From Endozoicomonas_A sp049275935 (GTDB lineage: Bacteria > Pseudomonadota > Gammaproteobacteria > Pseudomonadales > Endozoicomonadaceae): a DNA stretch of 64,000 nt. The translations under genes were made by a program, and so were the position numbers. The stretch is taken from contig NZ_CP184830.1 of NCBI RefSeq assembly GCF_049275935.1, positions 1,860,001-1,924,000 of the forward strand, in the 5' to 3' direction. Shown here piece after piece: positions 37,342 to 45,502 of this stretch (its first letter is position 1; each line of letters opens with the position of its first letter). The notes under the pieces are model-generated. The model was not told the origin of the DNA and made no database searches. It worked only from the letters and a program-made list of their open reading frames with translations.

Positions 37342-38172
37342 TCAAACTCTGTCCAGACGTTTTTGGTAGATGGTATTGGTGGCCTCGACAAAACCACTGA
37401 CACTGCCACAGTCAAAGCGCTCACCTTCAAACTTGCAGGCAATAACACAGCCCTGTCTGGCCTGAGTCAGAATGGCGTCAGTCAGCTGCACTTCTCCGTT
37501 TATTCCGGGTTCAGTGTTCTCAATAATGTCGAAAATATCCGGTGTCAGGACATAACGTCCAATCACTGCCAGATTACTGGGTGCTTGCGAAGGGGCTGGT
37601 TTTTCCACCATATCGGTCACACGGATCAGGTTATCGCTCAGGGCTTCACCGGCAATCACACCGTATTTATCGACTTCGGATTCGGGCACTTCCTGAACAG
37701 CCAGAATGGTGCAGCGAAACTGCTTGTAAAGATTGACCAACTGCGACATAACCAACGGACCACTGTCGTTAATACAGAGATCATCGGCCAGCACCACACC
37801 AAAAGGCTGATCGCCCATAAGAGTTCGTCCGCAGAGAATGGCATGCCCCAGCCCCTGCATCTGGTTCTGTCGAGTATAGGAAAAAGTACAGGCCGCCATC
37901 ACTTCTCGAATGGTCGACAGTTTTTCTTCTTTGCCACTGCCAGCGATTTCCGCTTCCAGTTCATAGTTAATATCAAAATGATCCGGAATCGCCCGTTTGT
38001 TTCTGCCATTGACAAACCCCAGGTCAGTCAGACCTGCCAGCATGGCTTCTTCTACGCCATATTGAATTAGGGGTTTATCAACAATAGGCAGCATCTCCTT
38101 GGGCATGGACTTGGTGGCGGGTAAAAAGCGGGTTCCATACCCCGCAACAGGAAACAGACATTTTTTAATCAT
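37342..38172 (-). CDS. galU: UTP-glucose-1-phosphate uridylyltransferase
   Basis: Makes UDP-glucose from UTP and glucose-1-phosphate. The start KKCLFPVAGYGTRFLPATKSMPKEMLP is the classic nucleotide-binding signature; 276 residues is like the shorter Pseudomonas-type GalU. As first gene of galU-phosphatase-gpgS it would supply the sugar donor directly. The divergent gene is a phosphorylase that can return glucose-1-phosphate. Confidence 0.95.
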   Translation of the reverse strand: MIKKCLFPVAGYGTRFLPATKSMPKEMLPIVDKPLIQYGVEEAMLAGLTDLGFVNGRNKRAIPDHFDINYELEAEIAGSGKEEKLSTIREVMAACTFSYTRQNQMQGLGHAILCGRTLMGDQPFGVVLADDLCINDSGPLVMSQLVNLYKQFRCTILAVQEVPESEVDKYGVIAGEALSDNLIRVTDMVEKPAPSQAPSNLAVIGRYVLTPDIFDIIENTEPGINGEVQLTDAILTQARQGCVIACKFEGERFDCGSVSGFVEATNTIYQKRLDRV

Positions 38173-38365
38173 ATTATTGCTCGTCTTATTGAGAAGTTTT
38201 GCATCTCATCAGGCTATAAGCAGAAGTCGTGCCAATTCAGAAAACCACCCGCCGGGGTCAACATCATTTACAATGATTGAAGGTTTTATAAATACGGGAG
38301 TGGCATGACTCCTGCTGCAAAGAAGAAAAAGTACTAAAAAACATTGCCAAAGGGGAAGATGTATC

Positions 38366-40081
38366 GTGCAAAGTTATCCTAAAGCCTTCCATGAGTTTCA
38401 TCAGGCCATGACTCAGCTTCTGACCTTCCCTTATGGACAGGAAGCGGGCGAGATAGCCGCCAGAATTGTCCGTAGAGTTCAGTATCACCTTCATGAAAAC
38501 CCTCCCAAAACAGTCACTGGCTGGTCAGAAAAAGATATCTTTCTGATTACCTATGGCGACACCCTCTATGACAACAGTGAACAGCCACCTCTTCAGGTCT
38601 TGAAGGGATTTCTTGATGGCTATCTGAACGAGGTTATTAATACCCTTCACATTCTTCCCTACCTTCCCTACAGCTCGGATGATGGCTTTTCTGTGATTGA
38701 TTACCTGTCGGTCAATGAGCAGCTGGGAAGCTGGCAGGATATCGAAGCCATCGCCAGTGACTATCAGCTTATGTCGGATCTGGTGATTAACCATGTCTCC
38801 CGGGAAAGTCTCTGGTTTGCCGACTTTGTCAGTGGTCATCAGCCCGGCCGGGATTACTTTATTGAAGAAGACCCGGAGACTGATCTCAGTGAAGTGACCC
38901 GCCCAAGAAACTCCCCCCTGCTGGTGCCTATTCATACAAGGCGAGGGCTGAAACACGTCTGGGCCACCTTCAGTGAAGATCAGATGGATCTGAACTTTAA
39001 AAACCCCGATGTGCTGATACAGATGGTAGATGTCCTGCTCTTTTATCTGGCCCGCGGCACCATGGTAGTCAGGTTGGATGCCGTCGCTTTTCTCTGGAAG
39101 AAACCGGGCACTCACTGCATAAACCTGCCCGAGACCCATGCCATCGTGAAACTGTTCCGACTGATTATGGAGAGAGCCTGTCCTGGCAGTACGCTGCTGA
39201 CCGAAACCAATGTCCCCCACGAGGAGAACATCAGTTATTTCGGGGAACAGGATGAGGCACACATGGTTTATCAATTTGCCCTGCCGCCCCTGATATTGCA
39301 TGCACTCAATCGGGGCACAGAAAAATACCTTGTGCAATGGGCCCGTAACCTGCCCGATTACCCCGAGAGTTGTACCGTTCTGAACTTTACTGCCTCTCAT
39401 GATGGCATAGGCCTGCGTCCGCTGACGGGGGTGATCCCGGAAAATGAAGTTTCAGAGCTGATCGACAGCATGCACCGTTTTGGGGGGTTCGTCAGCATGC
39501 GCACCCTTTCGGACAACACTGAATCACCTTATGAGATCAATATTGCCCTGTTTGATGCCATGAAAGGGACGAGAAGGGGTGAGGACCAATGGCAAGTGCA
39601 GCGATTTCTCTGCTCCCAGCTCATCATGCTGGGGATGCGCGGAATACCTGCTTTTTACATACACAGCCTGTTTGCCACACACAATGATTTGGCAGGCGTC
39701 GAGAGTAGTGGCAGAACCCGCTCGATCAATCGCCGCAAGTGGTTACTGGAAGAATTATTGCCTGAGCTGGAAAACCCGGTTTCGATTCGGTCACTGGTTT
39801 TCCATTCGTTGTTGAATCACATCAAAGTTCGCAAACAGGAGCCCTGCTTTCATCCCAATGCCTCCCAAACCATTCTGGATATGGCGCCGGGGATTTTTGC
39901 ATTCTTGCGAACATCTCCCTGTGGCCGCCGGAAACTGGTGGCTATACACAACCTGACATCGGCCCATCAAACGTTGAACCAGCCAGACTATGTCGGCTGG
40001 TCCGATTTACTGGGCAGTGGGACCATACAGGACCTGCAACTCAAGCCCTATCAGGTATTGTGGTTAGCAAAAACGCCGTAA
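38366..40081 (+). CDS. GH13 sucrose/glucosylglycerate phosphorylase
   Basis: Alpha-glucoside phosphorylase of the GH13_18-type sucrose phosphorylase group. The (beta/alpha)8 catalytic residues are visible: nucleophile Asp238 (VRLDAVAF), acid/base Glu280 (LLTETN) and transition-state Asp346 (TASHDGIGLRP). 571 residues is longer than sucrose phosphorylase itself and fits the glucosylglycerate phosphorylase branch. GTG 38366 with GGGGA upstream is used. Being divergent from galU-phosphatase-gpgS, it would split glucosylglycerate into glucose-1-phosphate and glycerate when osmotic stress ends. Sucrose as substrate cannot be excluded. Confidence 0.85.
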   Translation: MQSYPKAFHEFHQAMTQLLTFPYGQEAGEIAARIVRRVQYHLHENPPKTVTGWSEKDIFLITYGDTLYDNSEQPPLQVLKGFLDGYLNEVINTLHILPYLPYSSDDGFSVIDYLSVNEQLGSWQDIEAIASDYQLMSDLVINHVSRESLWFADFVSGHQPGRDYFIEEDPETDLSEVTRPRNSPLLVPIHTRRGLKHVWATFSEDQMDLNFKNPDVLIQMVDVLLFYLARGTMVVRLDAVAFLWKKPGTHCINLPETHAIVKLFRLIMERACPGSTLLTETNVPHEENISYFGEQDEAHMVYQFALPPLILHALNRGTEKYLVQWARNLPDYPESCTVLNFTASHDGIGLRPLTGVIPENEVSELIDSMHRFGGFVSMRTLSDNTESPYEINIALFDAMKGTRRGEDQWQVQRFLCSQLIMLGMRGIPAFYIHSLFATHNDLAGVESSGRTRSINRRKWLLEELLPELENPVSIRSLVFHSLLNHIKVRKQEPCFHPNASQTILDMAPGIFAFLRTSPCGRRKLVAIHNLTSAHQTLNQPDYVGWSDLLGSGTIQDLQLKPYQVLWLAKTP

Positions 40082-40111
40082 ACCCTCGCCCAATCGAGGG
40101 TGATATTTTTT
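40082..40111 (+). terminator. terminator after the phosphorylase gene
   Basis: A 7-bp stem (ACCCTCG / CGAGGGT) with a 6-nt loop CCCAAT, followed by GATATTTTTTG. It begins directly after the TAA. Strong intrinsic terminator. Confidence 0.9.
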
Positions 40112-40323
40112 GCCAGGCGCTCCGGGGCTAACAAAAGACAATAGTCGTTTAAATAAATCACCGAAGTCATCTATCTAACCTTCGAATGGCTCGTGATCAC
40201 ACTCTTGGGACACAAAAAACGATAAGTACTTCTATGCGTTTTTAACAGAATCTCTTTGCCAGAAAGCACGCTTATTTCCATGGTCTACACTCTCTCAACG
40301 GTAAACCAGGATGTAACAATAAA

Positions 40324-41256
40324 GTGAAACGCCCACTCTTTGCAGCACTGCTGTTGCTGTCTATCGCCTGCCAGGCGTCAATAAGACACTTTGTTGTCGA
40401 GCTTGAACAGGATGCAGGTTCTCCAGACAAAAGCTTTTCTATCAAACAGCATGACCCGCATACTTTGCCGAACACTCCTTCAATCATTGCCAGCAACAAC
40501 GGTCATTCAGACCAGGATTCCCCGGCAAATGACACACCCTTCGGACCCGGTATTTTCGGGCTAATAACGATCATTATTGAGTCGGTTTCGTGGCATTTGC
40601 TTTACGCCTCCCAGTGGCTGGTTGCTTACGAACTGATCCTGACCAGCCGTGACACACAAAGCTCCAAAACTTATTCACGGCCACCTTTAGAATCGTTTAT
40701 CACTGTCGGTTTGTTTTTAAGCAACTATTGGAACTCCGATTCACCGATGTTCAACCCGATTGGACAACAAGAGTCGAGCCAGGATTATCCCTTTGTGATC
40801 AACACTATGGCGCTCAGCTCCGGAGATAACCAACAACAAGCCCAACTATCGGAATCATCCACCCGGCAAGCCTCAGGAACAACCTCAGGGTTCAGAGGCA
40901 CTATCACCAGCCACCAGCATTCCGACTCTGACGGCAGTGACGAAGTCCCTGAACAACACCAACATACTTTGGGTTTAAATTGTTTCGCAGATGACTGTAA
41001 TGGCGTTTGTAAATTCCGACAATCAGGTGCAAGACCGAAACAAAGCTCAAGGCCCAATGAAGACTTCGATCGACAGAGCCCTCTCGTGCAACACACCTGT
41101 AAAGTGACAGTGTTCGGGGAGGGTGGCCGGCGGTGGCCATGCGGGCTAAGCTTCAGGACTGTCCGGGGCCTGATATGGCATAAAAGAATACATCAAAGGC
41201 GCAGGCCCGATAATCTGAACAACAGTAATGGCACCAGAACAAAGCAAGGAGGATAG
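40324..41256 (+). CDS. membrane/secreted protein with non-canonical C2H2-like zinc finger (paralog 1)
   Basis: Unrecognised as a named family. 310 residues: signal peptide 1-18 (KRPLFAALLLLSIACQAS), hydrophobic segment near 75-105, then a polar Gln/Ser-rich linker. A cysteine knuckle C-x4-C-x3-C lies at 220-229 (CFADDCNGVC). A finger follows at 259-290 with spacing C-x13-C-x12-H-x3-H, whose second half (CGLSFRTVRGLIWHKRIH) looks like a classic C2H2 helix. The tail is basic. It shares the order and several motifs (RHFVV, NYWNSD, HT-x3-NC) with the convergent gene at 41318-42445. GTG start. A host-directed or envelope function is speculation. Confidence 0.65.
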   Translation: MKRPLFAALLLLSIACQASIRHFVVELEQDAGSPDKSFSIKQHDPHTLPNTPSIIASNNGHSDQDSPANDTPFGPGIFGLITIIIESVSWHLLYASQWLVAYELILTSRDTQSSKTYSRPPLESFITVGLFLSNYWNSDSPMFNPIGQQESSQDYPFVINTMALSSGDNQQQAQLSESSTRQASGTTSGFRGTITSHQHSDSDGSDEVPEQHQHTLGLNCFADDCNGVCKFRQSGARPKQSSRPNEDFDRQSPLVQHTCKVTVFGEGGRRWPCGLSFRTVRGLIWHKRIHQRRRPDNLNNSNGTRTKQGG

Positions 41257-41283
41257 GTAGCGATTAATCTGCCCCTCACTCTT

Positions 41284-41298
41284 GAGGCTGTCGCAAAA
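41284..41298 (+). repeat. solo MITE terminal repeat
   Basis: GAGGCTGTCGCAAAA, the same variant as the solo end at 12773, in the 61-nt gap between the two convergent zinc-finger genes. No right end is close by. Confidence 0.55.
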
Positions 41299-41317
41299 GT
41301 GCGGCGCTGGTATGGGG

Positions 41318-41348
41318 TTAAAAACGCCACCGGAGGTCTGCCGGTGGC
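41318..41348 (-). terminator. terminator overlapping the end of a coding region
   Basis: On the minus strand, GCCACCGG / CCGGTGGC (8 bp, 7-nt loop) is followed by GTTTTTAA. The final TAA of the tract is the stop codon of the zinc-finger gene, so the hairpin encodes its last residues (PPADLRWRF). Confidence 0.8.
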
Positions 41349-42445
41349 CTTATGTCTCTCCATCTGTGATGGCATTGGTGGCGTCTGCTTATGTGACGAA
41401 GCAGCCCTTCTTCACTCTCGAAGATCCTCCCGCATAGTTGCTGCGTCATTCGATGTACGCGACCCTCGTTAAAATTCACGTATAGGATCACGTCACAAAA
41501 TACTGACCCGGGAACCTGATGGCTTCTGTTGGGATCCGACCATCTAATATCCAATTCGTCGTCATGGTATCTACTGTCGTTGTGATCCTCCTGCTCTAGT
41601 ACATGAAGAACTTCTCCGCATACTCGCTGCTCACCATCTCCCCCGACCACTATCACATCACAGAATAGTGGCGCAGTGTGGTATCGCATTTTGTGTTCTG
41701 ACAGCCTCTCCCTATCGCTGCAGCGAATCCCGCAGGGCGCCCGCTCACCACTACTCGTTTTCATCTGCACATCACAGACAAATCCCCTGGCGGGATCACG
41801 ACCTCTACTGATAGATTTACTGGCTGCTCTCGGCCTTGCCAAGATGTCTGTTGGTGATCGGAGTTTACAAATACCGTGACAGGAACCAAAGTGACAATTG
41901 TAATCGAAGGTATGCTGTTGTGGTTCAGGGTTTCTGTCATCGCCGTCAGAACCAGAAAGCTGGGAGCCGCTGGCATAGCCTTTAATCTGGGCGCTGGTTG
42001 ACCCACCTGTGGCTTGCTGATCGGATGATGTTGATGGCGGGTTTTGTTGGTCATTTTTTTGTTGGCTATTCCCGGGAAGCATCATGGTGATGATTGCAAA
42101 CCGGTCATCCTGACTGGCTTCCAGTTGATCCATTGGGATAAGCAGTGATGGATCGGAGTTCCAATAGTTTTTCAAAAGCCAGCCAAGAGCAACAAACGCT
42201 CCTGCAGGTAGCCATGCAAGGGGCTCAATACCTAACCCCGCATAGCCGTTTGTGTCGACCATGTCTGACGAGGTATACGACAGAGTATTGAAGTCACGTT
42301 TTATAGAAAAGCTCTGGATCGGAGAACCTGCATCATCCTTTTGAAAATCGACAACAAAATGTCTTGTCGACGACTCAGCCTGATAGACGACAGATAACAG
42401 CACTGACAGTAAAAACAATGCCGCAAAGATTGAGTTGCCCATCAT
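41318..42445 (-). CDS. membrane/secreted protein with three non-canonical C2H2-like fingers (paralog 2)
   Basis: 375 residues, paralogous to the gene at 40324. N-terminal signal (about 1-25, FAALFLLSVLLSVVYQAES), then RHFVVDFQKDDAGSPIQSFSIK. A hydrophobic segment (LAWLPAGAFVALGWLLKNYW) lies near 78-97 and a Gln/Ser-rich linker follows. The knuckle C-x4-C-x3-C (CHFGSCHGIC) is near 190-200. Three finger-like units follow: C-x13-C-x12-H-x4-H, C-x13-C-x11-H-x5-H and C-x20-C-x12-H-x4-H (last about 317-356). Each begins with a (V/L)FCDV- or FVCDV-type strand. Zinc binding is inference from residue order. The coding end lies inside a terminator hairpin. Confidence 0.65.
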   Translation of the reverse strand: MMGNSIFAALFLLSVLLSVVYQAESSTRHFVVDFQKDDAGSPIQSFSIKRDFNTLSYTSSDMVDTNGYAGLGIEPLAWLPAGAFVALGWLLKNYWNSDPSLLIPMDQLEASQDDRFAIITMMLPGNSQQKNDQQNPPSTSSDQQATGGSTSAQIKGYASGSQLSGSDGDDRNPEPQQHTFDYNCHFGSCHGICKLRSPTDILARPRAASKSISRGRDPARGFVCDVQMKTSSGERAPCGIRCSDRERLSEHKMRYHTAPLFCDVIVVGGDGEQRVCGEVLHVLEQEDHNDSRYHDDELDIRWSDPNRSHQVPGSVFCDVILYVNFNEGRVHRMTQQLCGRIFESEEGLLRHISRRHQCHHRWRDIRPPADLRWRF

Positions 42446-42538
42446 TCTATCCGTGTGCTCTGACTTGTAGAGAGTAAGGGTAGATTGAGAAAGTGATAGA
42501 TCAAGAAAATAAGCGTTTTCTGAGCTTGATTGGTAGTT

Positions 42539-42859
42539 TTATCGAATGAGTTTAAAACCCCGTGCTTTGAGAGCGTGTCGCAAAACTCTATCCAGCGTGG
42601 GAACGAGTTGTAACTTCAGCGGTTCCGCTGGTGTCTTATCCCGGTCAGACTCCAGCGCATCAACTTCCTCGTCCGTCAGGCCGATGTCTCGCCCGGCATT
42701 GACCAGGGCATCACCCATCAACAGCCGATCCTCAGGTTGAAGAACCTCTTTGAGAATATTCCGAACCTCGGCAACCAGGCTCCGGTTATTTTGCTTAGCC
42801 CTGGCCTTCAGAGCACTGTAGAGCTCATCCGGGATATTTCCAAGCGTCATCATTGCCAT
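42539..42859 (-). CDS. FitA/VapB-like ribbon-helix-helix antitoxin with MITE-derived tail
   Basis: The first about 75 residues are a ribbon-helix-helix antitoxin of the FitA type: MMTLGNIPDELYSALKARA is followed by NNRSLVAEVRNILKEVLQPED, then a partner-binding segment. ATG 42859 has GGAG upstream; the longer frame to 42892 lacks a ribosome site. From about residue 80 on (TPAEPLKLQLVPTLDRVL...) the frame reads through a partial MITE end (42571-42613), so the original C-terminus has been replaced. The PIN-domain toxin that should follow downstream is absent; instead there is the unrelated zinc-finger gene. An orphan, perhaps still a DNA-binding regulator. Confidence 0.75.
   Translation of the reverse strand: MAMMTLGNIPDELYSALKARAKQNNRSLVAEVRNILKEVLQPEDRLLMGDALVNAGRDIGLTDEEVDALESDRDKTPAEPLKLQLVPTLDRVLRHALKARGFKLIR
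42571..42613 (+). repeat. partial MITE end inside the antitoxin gene
   Basis: GAGCGTGTCGCAAAACTCT, followed by a TCCAGCGTGGGAACGAGTTG-like stretch, matches the left about 40 bases of the MITEs at 12813 and 45171. The rest of the element and its right end are missing. Confidence 0.7.
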
Positions 42860-42894
42860 AGTTTCACTCCTGCAGAGCACACTCTGTGTCAAGG

Positions 42895-44919
42895 TTAAGT
42901 GGATGGCAGGCCCAGTTTGTCGAAGAATGCTTTGTTCCTTTCCTTCGCCGACTGTACCAGCCGGTTATAAGAAATAACTTCGATAAAGGCACCGTAACTT
43001 TTACTGTATCCAAAATACCCCATGTGGTCATGGGTTGGCGTGAGGTCGAAGATTCGGCAACGCTGCACAACTGATGGCGTTAAATCACAGATGACGTAGC
43101 AAAAGCCTGGTATATCCCGTGAATTGGGTATCAGCCTGCCACTCGCCGTTTTCGCCTGGCCTTCACGAATACGATCCAAATAGCTCAAAGCCTGCTCGAT
43201 AGGATCTTTATTTTCTCCCTCTCGGGCATCGTTTCGCATGGGCCGTTTGATCTCGACCACAGTAACGGATGCCAGCGGCAAGGCTTTTTTATCGGACACC
43301 AGAATAGGATTATCACAGACATTTAACGCACACAGGTCTGGCTCTTTTCCAGAAATGTCACCGGTAACAGGCATGGAACCCAAAGGCTTGTCTGAGGCCA
43401 GATAGTCATGAAACGCGAGTCGTTCATCAATCAGCCAGAGATTACAGGCATCAAACGGTGTCTGCGTGGAATCCTTACGCATTGGCATAATCAACTGATG
43501 GATTAAATCCTCACGAGCGTACTTGTCGTCATCCAACCGCTCAATATACTTTTCCAGCAAATCGATGATTGTCCGGCGGTGAGTGACGTAGTTGGCCAGG
43601 TCTGACTGTTTGAAGTCCTGTGCTTTTCTCAGGTAGTCACTCAGTCGGTTTTGATAATCTTCCAGATTGCTTTCTACCGCCGGATTCATAATTTCATGCC
43701 CTTCTTCCATCAGGCTTTTTTCGGCCTCGTAGTAGTGCCTGTGGAGAAGGGACTCAAGCTCCTTGTCCGATATTCTGGGGTCAACCACAAGTTCACGCTC
43801 ATCCATATGGCTCATAATTGAACGGTACCGTGGCGCTTTCTGAGCAACAAAGGTATTCACCCGCTCCTTGCCTGCTTTCATGTTGTCGTGGAGGTAATCG
43901 GAAAGGTATTCTCTGGTTTTCTCTACGACCGCTTCCCGGATTTCGCTGAGGGAAATCTCCTGATCACTGATAAGATCCTCAATCGTTTCAGCGATATCAA
44001 ATGCCGTTCTTTCAGAACGGACATGCTCATCAAGATAGTCTGAGGTGACATAGCAGGCGTAGGTAAACTCACCCGCATCATCGGATAGAGTGCCAAAGAG
44101 CCCGGGTACCTTTTTGCCAATAGACTCTTCTTTAACAACACGGTTAGCCGCACAGAGGAACATGGGGTGGTTTTTGTTCACTCCAGCCCGAAACTTAATG
44201 TGATTCAGTTCAAAAACATAGCCCTTCAGACTGACTTGTTCTGCCGTTGCAGCAGAGTGCATGCAGCGATCGTAAATGTCGCTGAGAGAAATGCTTTCGG
44301 TACCATCCTTTACAATAATGTTTGGCGTTGCCGGGCTTCTGACGAAATACCACAGGCAATGTTCCAGCAGAGCCTCGGCAATACTCAACGGGGTTTTACG
44401 GCAACTCGCGTAATACTCTTTGTCAAACCCGTCCAGTTTTAGCACCGTCCGTACTTTCTGGTCATGAACCGCCACCGGCGACTCTGTCTGAACACCCTGC
44501 CGGGATGAAAAAGAAAAGTTTCGCTGATAAAGCTTTCCTTCTTGACAGAAAACGCTTTCTACTTCGGCGGTGTCGAAGGCTTTCAACCACATCAAACGCC
44601 CGATGCCCCGGCAACCCTTTCCGATCTTGTGATCTGAGTCCAGGGTTTCAAAGGACCCCATGTTGGCTGCGTTAAATCCAACTCCATTATCGGTAATGGT
44701 AAAGCCTTTGATGATTTCTTTTTCAGCCCCTTTTCCGGGGTGCATTTGTTGTTGAGGGTTACGAATAATCTCAAGAGTAATCTGACCTTCGGCCAGCCCA
44801 TCTGCTTCTTCAAGGGCCTGAATCGAGTTGACTACAGCTTCAAAAACCGGCAGCAGACCATGAGTTTTCGGCAGATTAGTATTACGTAACCTTCCGGCAA
44901 GGTTTGTATGAAGGCTCAT
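42895..44919 (-). CDS. GHKL-type ATPase with C-terminal PD-(D/E)XK-like domain
   Basis: A 674-residue protein, not one I can name. The N-terminus is an HSP90/MutL/histidine-kinase-type ATP-binding fold: N-box PVFEAVVNSIQAL near 24-36, ITDNGVGF near 85, and GKGCRGIGRL near 104. The middle is helical and charged. The C-terminal 150 residues contain EPDLCALNVCDN...VTVVEIKRP, the spacing of a PD-(D/E)XK nuclease core (Asp, then E-x-K), with a downstream helix (EQALSYLDRIREG). ATG 44919 has AGGGAG upstream. ATPase plus nuclease resembles phage-defence proteins, but the functional call is inference. The antitoxin-like gene follows after 35 nt. Confidence 0.7.
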   Translation of the reverse strand: MSLHTNLAGRLRNTNLPKTHGLLPVFEAVVNSIQALEEADGLAEGQITLEIIRNPQQQMHPGKGAEKEIIKGFTITDNGVGFNAANMGSFETLDSDHKIGKGCRGIGRLMWLKAFDTAEVESVFCQEGKLYQRNFSFSSRQGVQTESPVAVHDQKVRTVLKLDGFDKEYYASCRKTPLSIAEALLEHCLWYFVRSPATPNIIVKDGTESISLSDIYDRCMHSAATAEQVSLKGYVFELNHIKFRAGVNKNHPMFLCAANRVVKEESIGKKVPGLFGTLSDDAGEFTYACYVTSDYLDEHVRSERTAFDIAETIEDLISDQEISLSEIREAVVEKTREYLSDYLHDNMKAGKERVNTFVAQKAPRYRSIMSHMDERELVVDPRISDKELESLLHRHYYEAEKSLMEEGHEIMNPAVESNLEDYQNRLSDYLRKAQDFKQSDLANYVTHRRTIIDLLEKYIERLDDDKYAREDLIHQLIMPMRKDSTQTPFDACNLWLIDERLAFHDYLASDKPLGSMPVTGDISGKEPDLCALNVCDNPILVSDKKALPLASVTVVEIKRPMRNDAREGENKDPIEQALSYLDRIREGQAKTASGRLIPNSRDIPGFCYVICDLTPSVVQRCRIFDLTPTHDHMGYFGYSKSYGAFIEVISYNRLVQSAKERNKAFFDKLGLPST

Positions 44920-45170
44920 TGGCACTCCCTTGGAAGCAGCCCGCATTGTTGTTTTTCACGGATTGAAGATAGCATCAAACAAAGTGATTTTTCGCTCAGA
45001 GAGAAAAGATGCACAGCAAAATAAAACCTGTTCTGCACCCGTTGCTTGAGAAGGCAGTATAGACAGAGTTACTGGAATGACTATTACAAAACATCAGAAA
45101 ATGTCAGACGGGTATCACTGTTTCATCAGGAATGTAATTTGCTGGAGTCTCTGACACTCCCCGCCTCTAA

Positions 45171-45470
45171 GAGGGTGTCGCAAAACTCTCTCCGGCGTGG
45201 GAACGCGTTGACTCCCGTCATTGCCAGTCATTCCCGGCTTCATTCTCGTCATTCCCGGCTTCATTCTCGTCATTCCCGGCTTCATTCTCGTCATTCCCGC
45301 GAAGGCGGGAATCCACACTGACTCTCCACCAGAACCATACTGCCCGGTGTCCCCCTGGCCTTGTCATCCCCGAGAAGGCAGAGATCGACCGTTGGCGCTG
45401 GATTCCCGCCTTCGCGGGAATGACGACTTCAGAGCGTGAGAACGAGCTGTTGAAGTTTTGCGACACCCTC
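45171..45470. mobile_element. MITE copy 2 (300 bp) with target duplication
   Basis: Ends GAGGGTGTCGCAAAACT... and ...AGTTTTGCGACACCCTC form a perfect inverted repeat. The flanks carry a 4-bp direct repeat CTAA (45167-45170 and 45471-45474), evidence of transposition. It is about 60 bp longer than copy 1 mainly because of extra 21-bp tandem units. No coding capacity; the frames inside read VIPGFILVIPAKAGI-like repeats, seen in many bacterial repeat elements and not genes. Confidence 0.85.
45229..45291 (+). repeat. three tandem 21-bp units inside the MITE
   Basis: CATTCCCGGCTTCATTCTCGT occurs three times head to tail with no change. MITE copy 1 has a single unit at the matching place, so copy number changed after the elements diverged. 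Confidence 0.9.
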
Positions 45471-45502
45471 CTAAAGAAGCGGGATTACCCCCTTAATTTC
45501 GT

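Noticed and set aside
36444..37448. Longer phosphatase start overlapping galU by over 100 bases
   Set aside because: The additional 37 residues are the antisense-free alternate reading of the galU end, and HAD homology begins after ATG 37337.
45229..45316. Possible CRISPR-like direct repeats
   Set aside because: The 21-bp units are head to tail with no spacers and lie inside a MITE.
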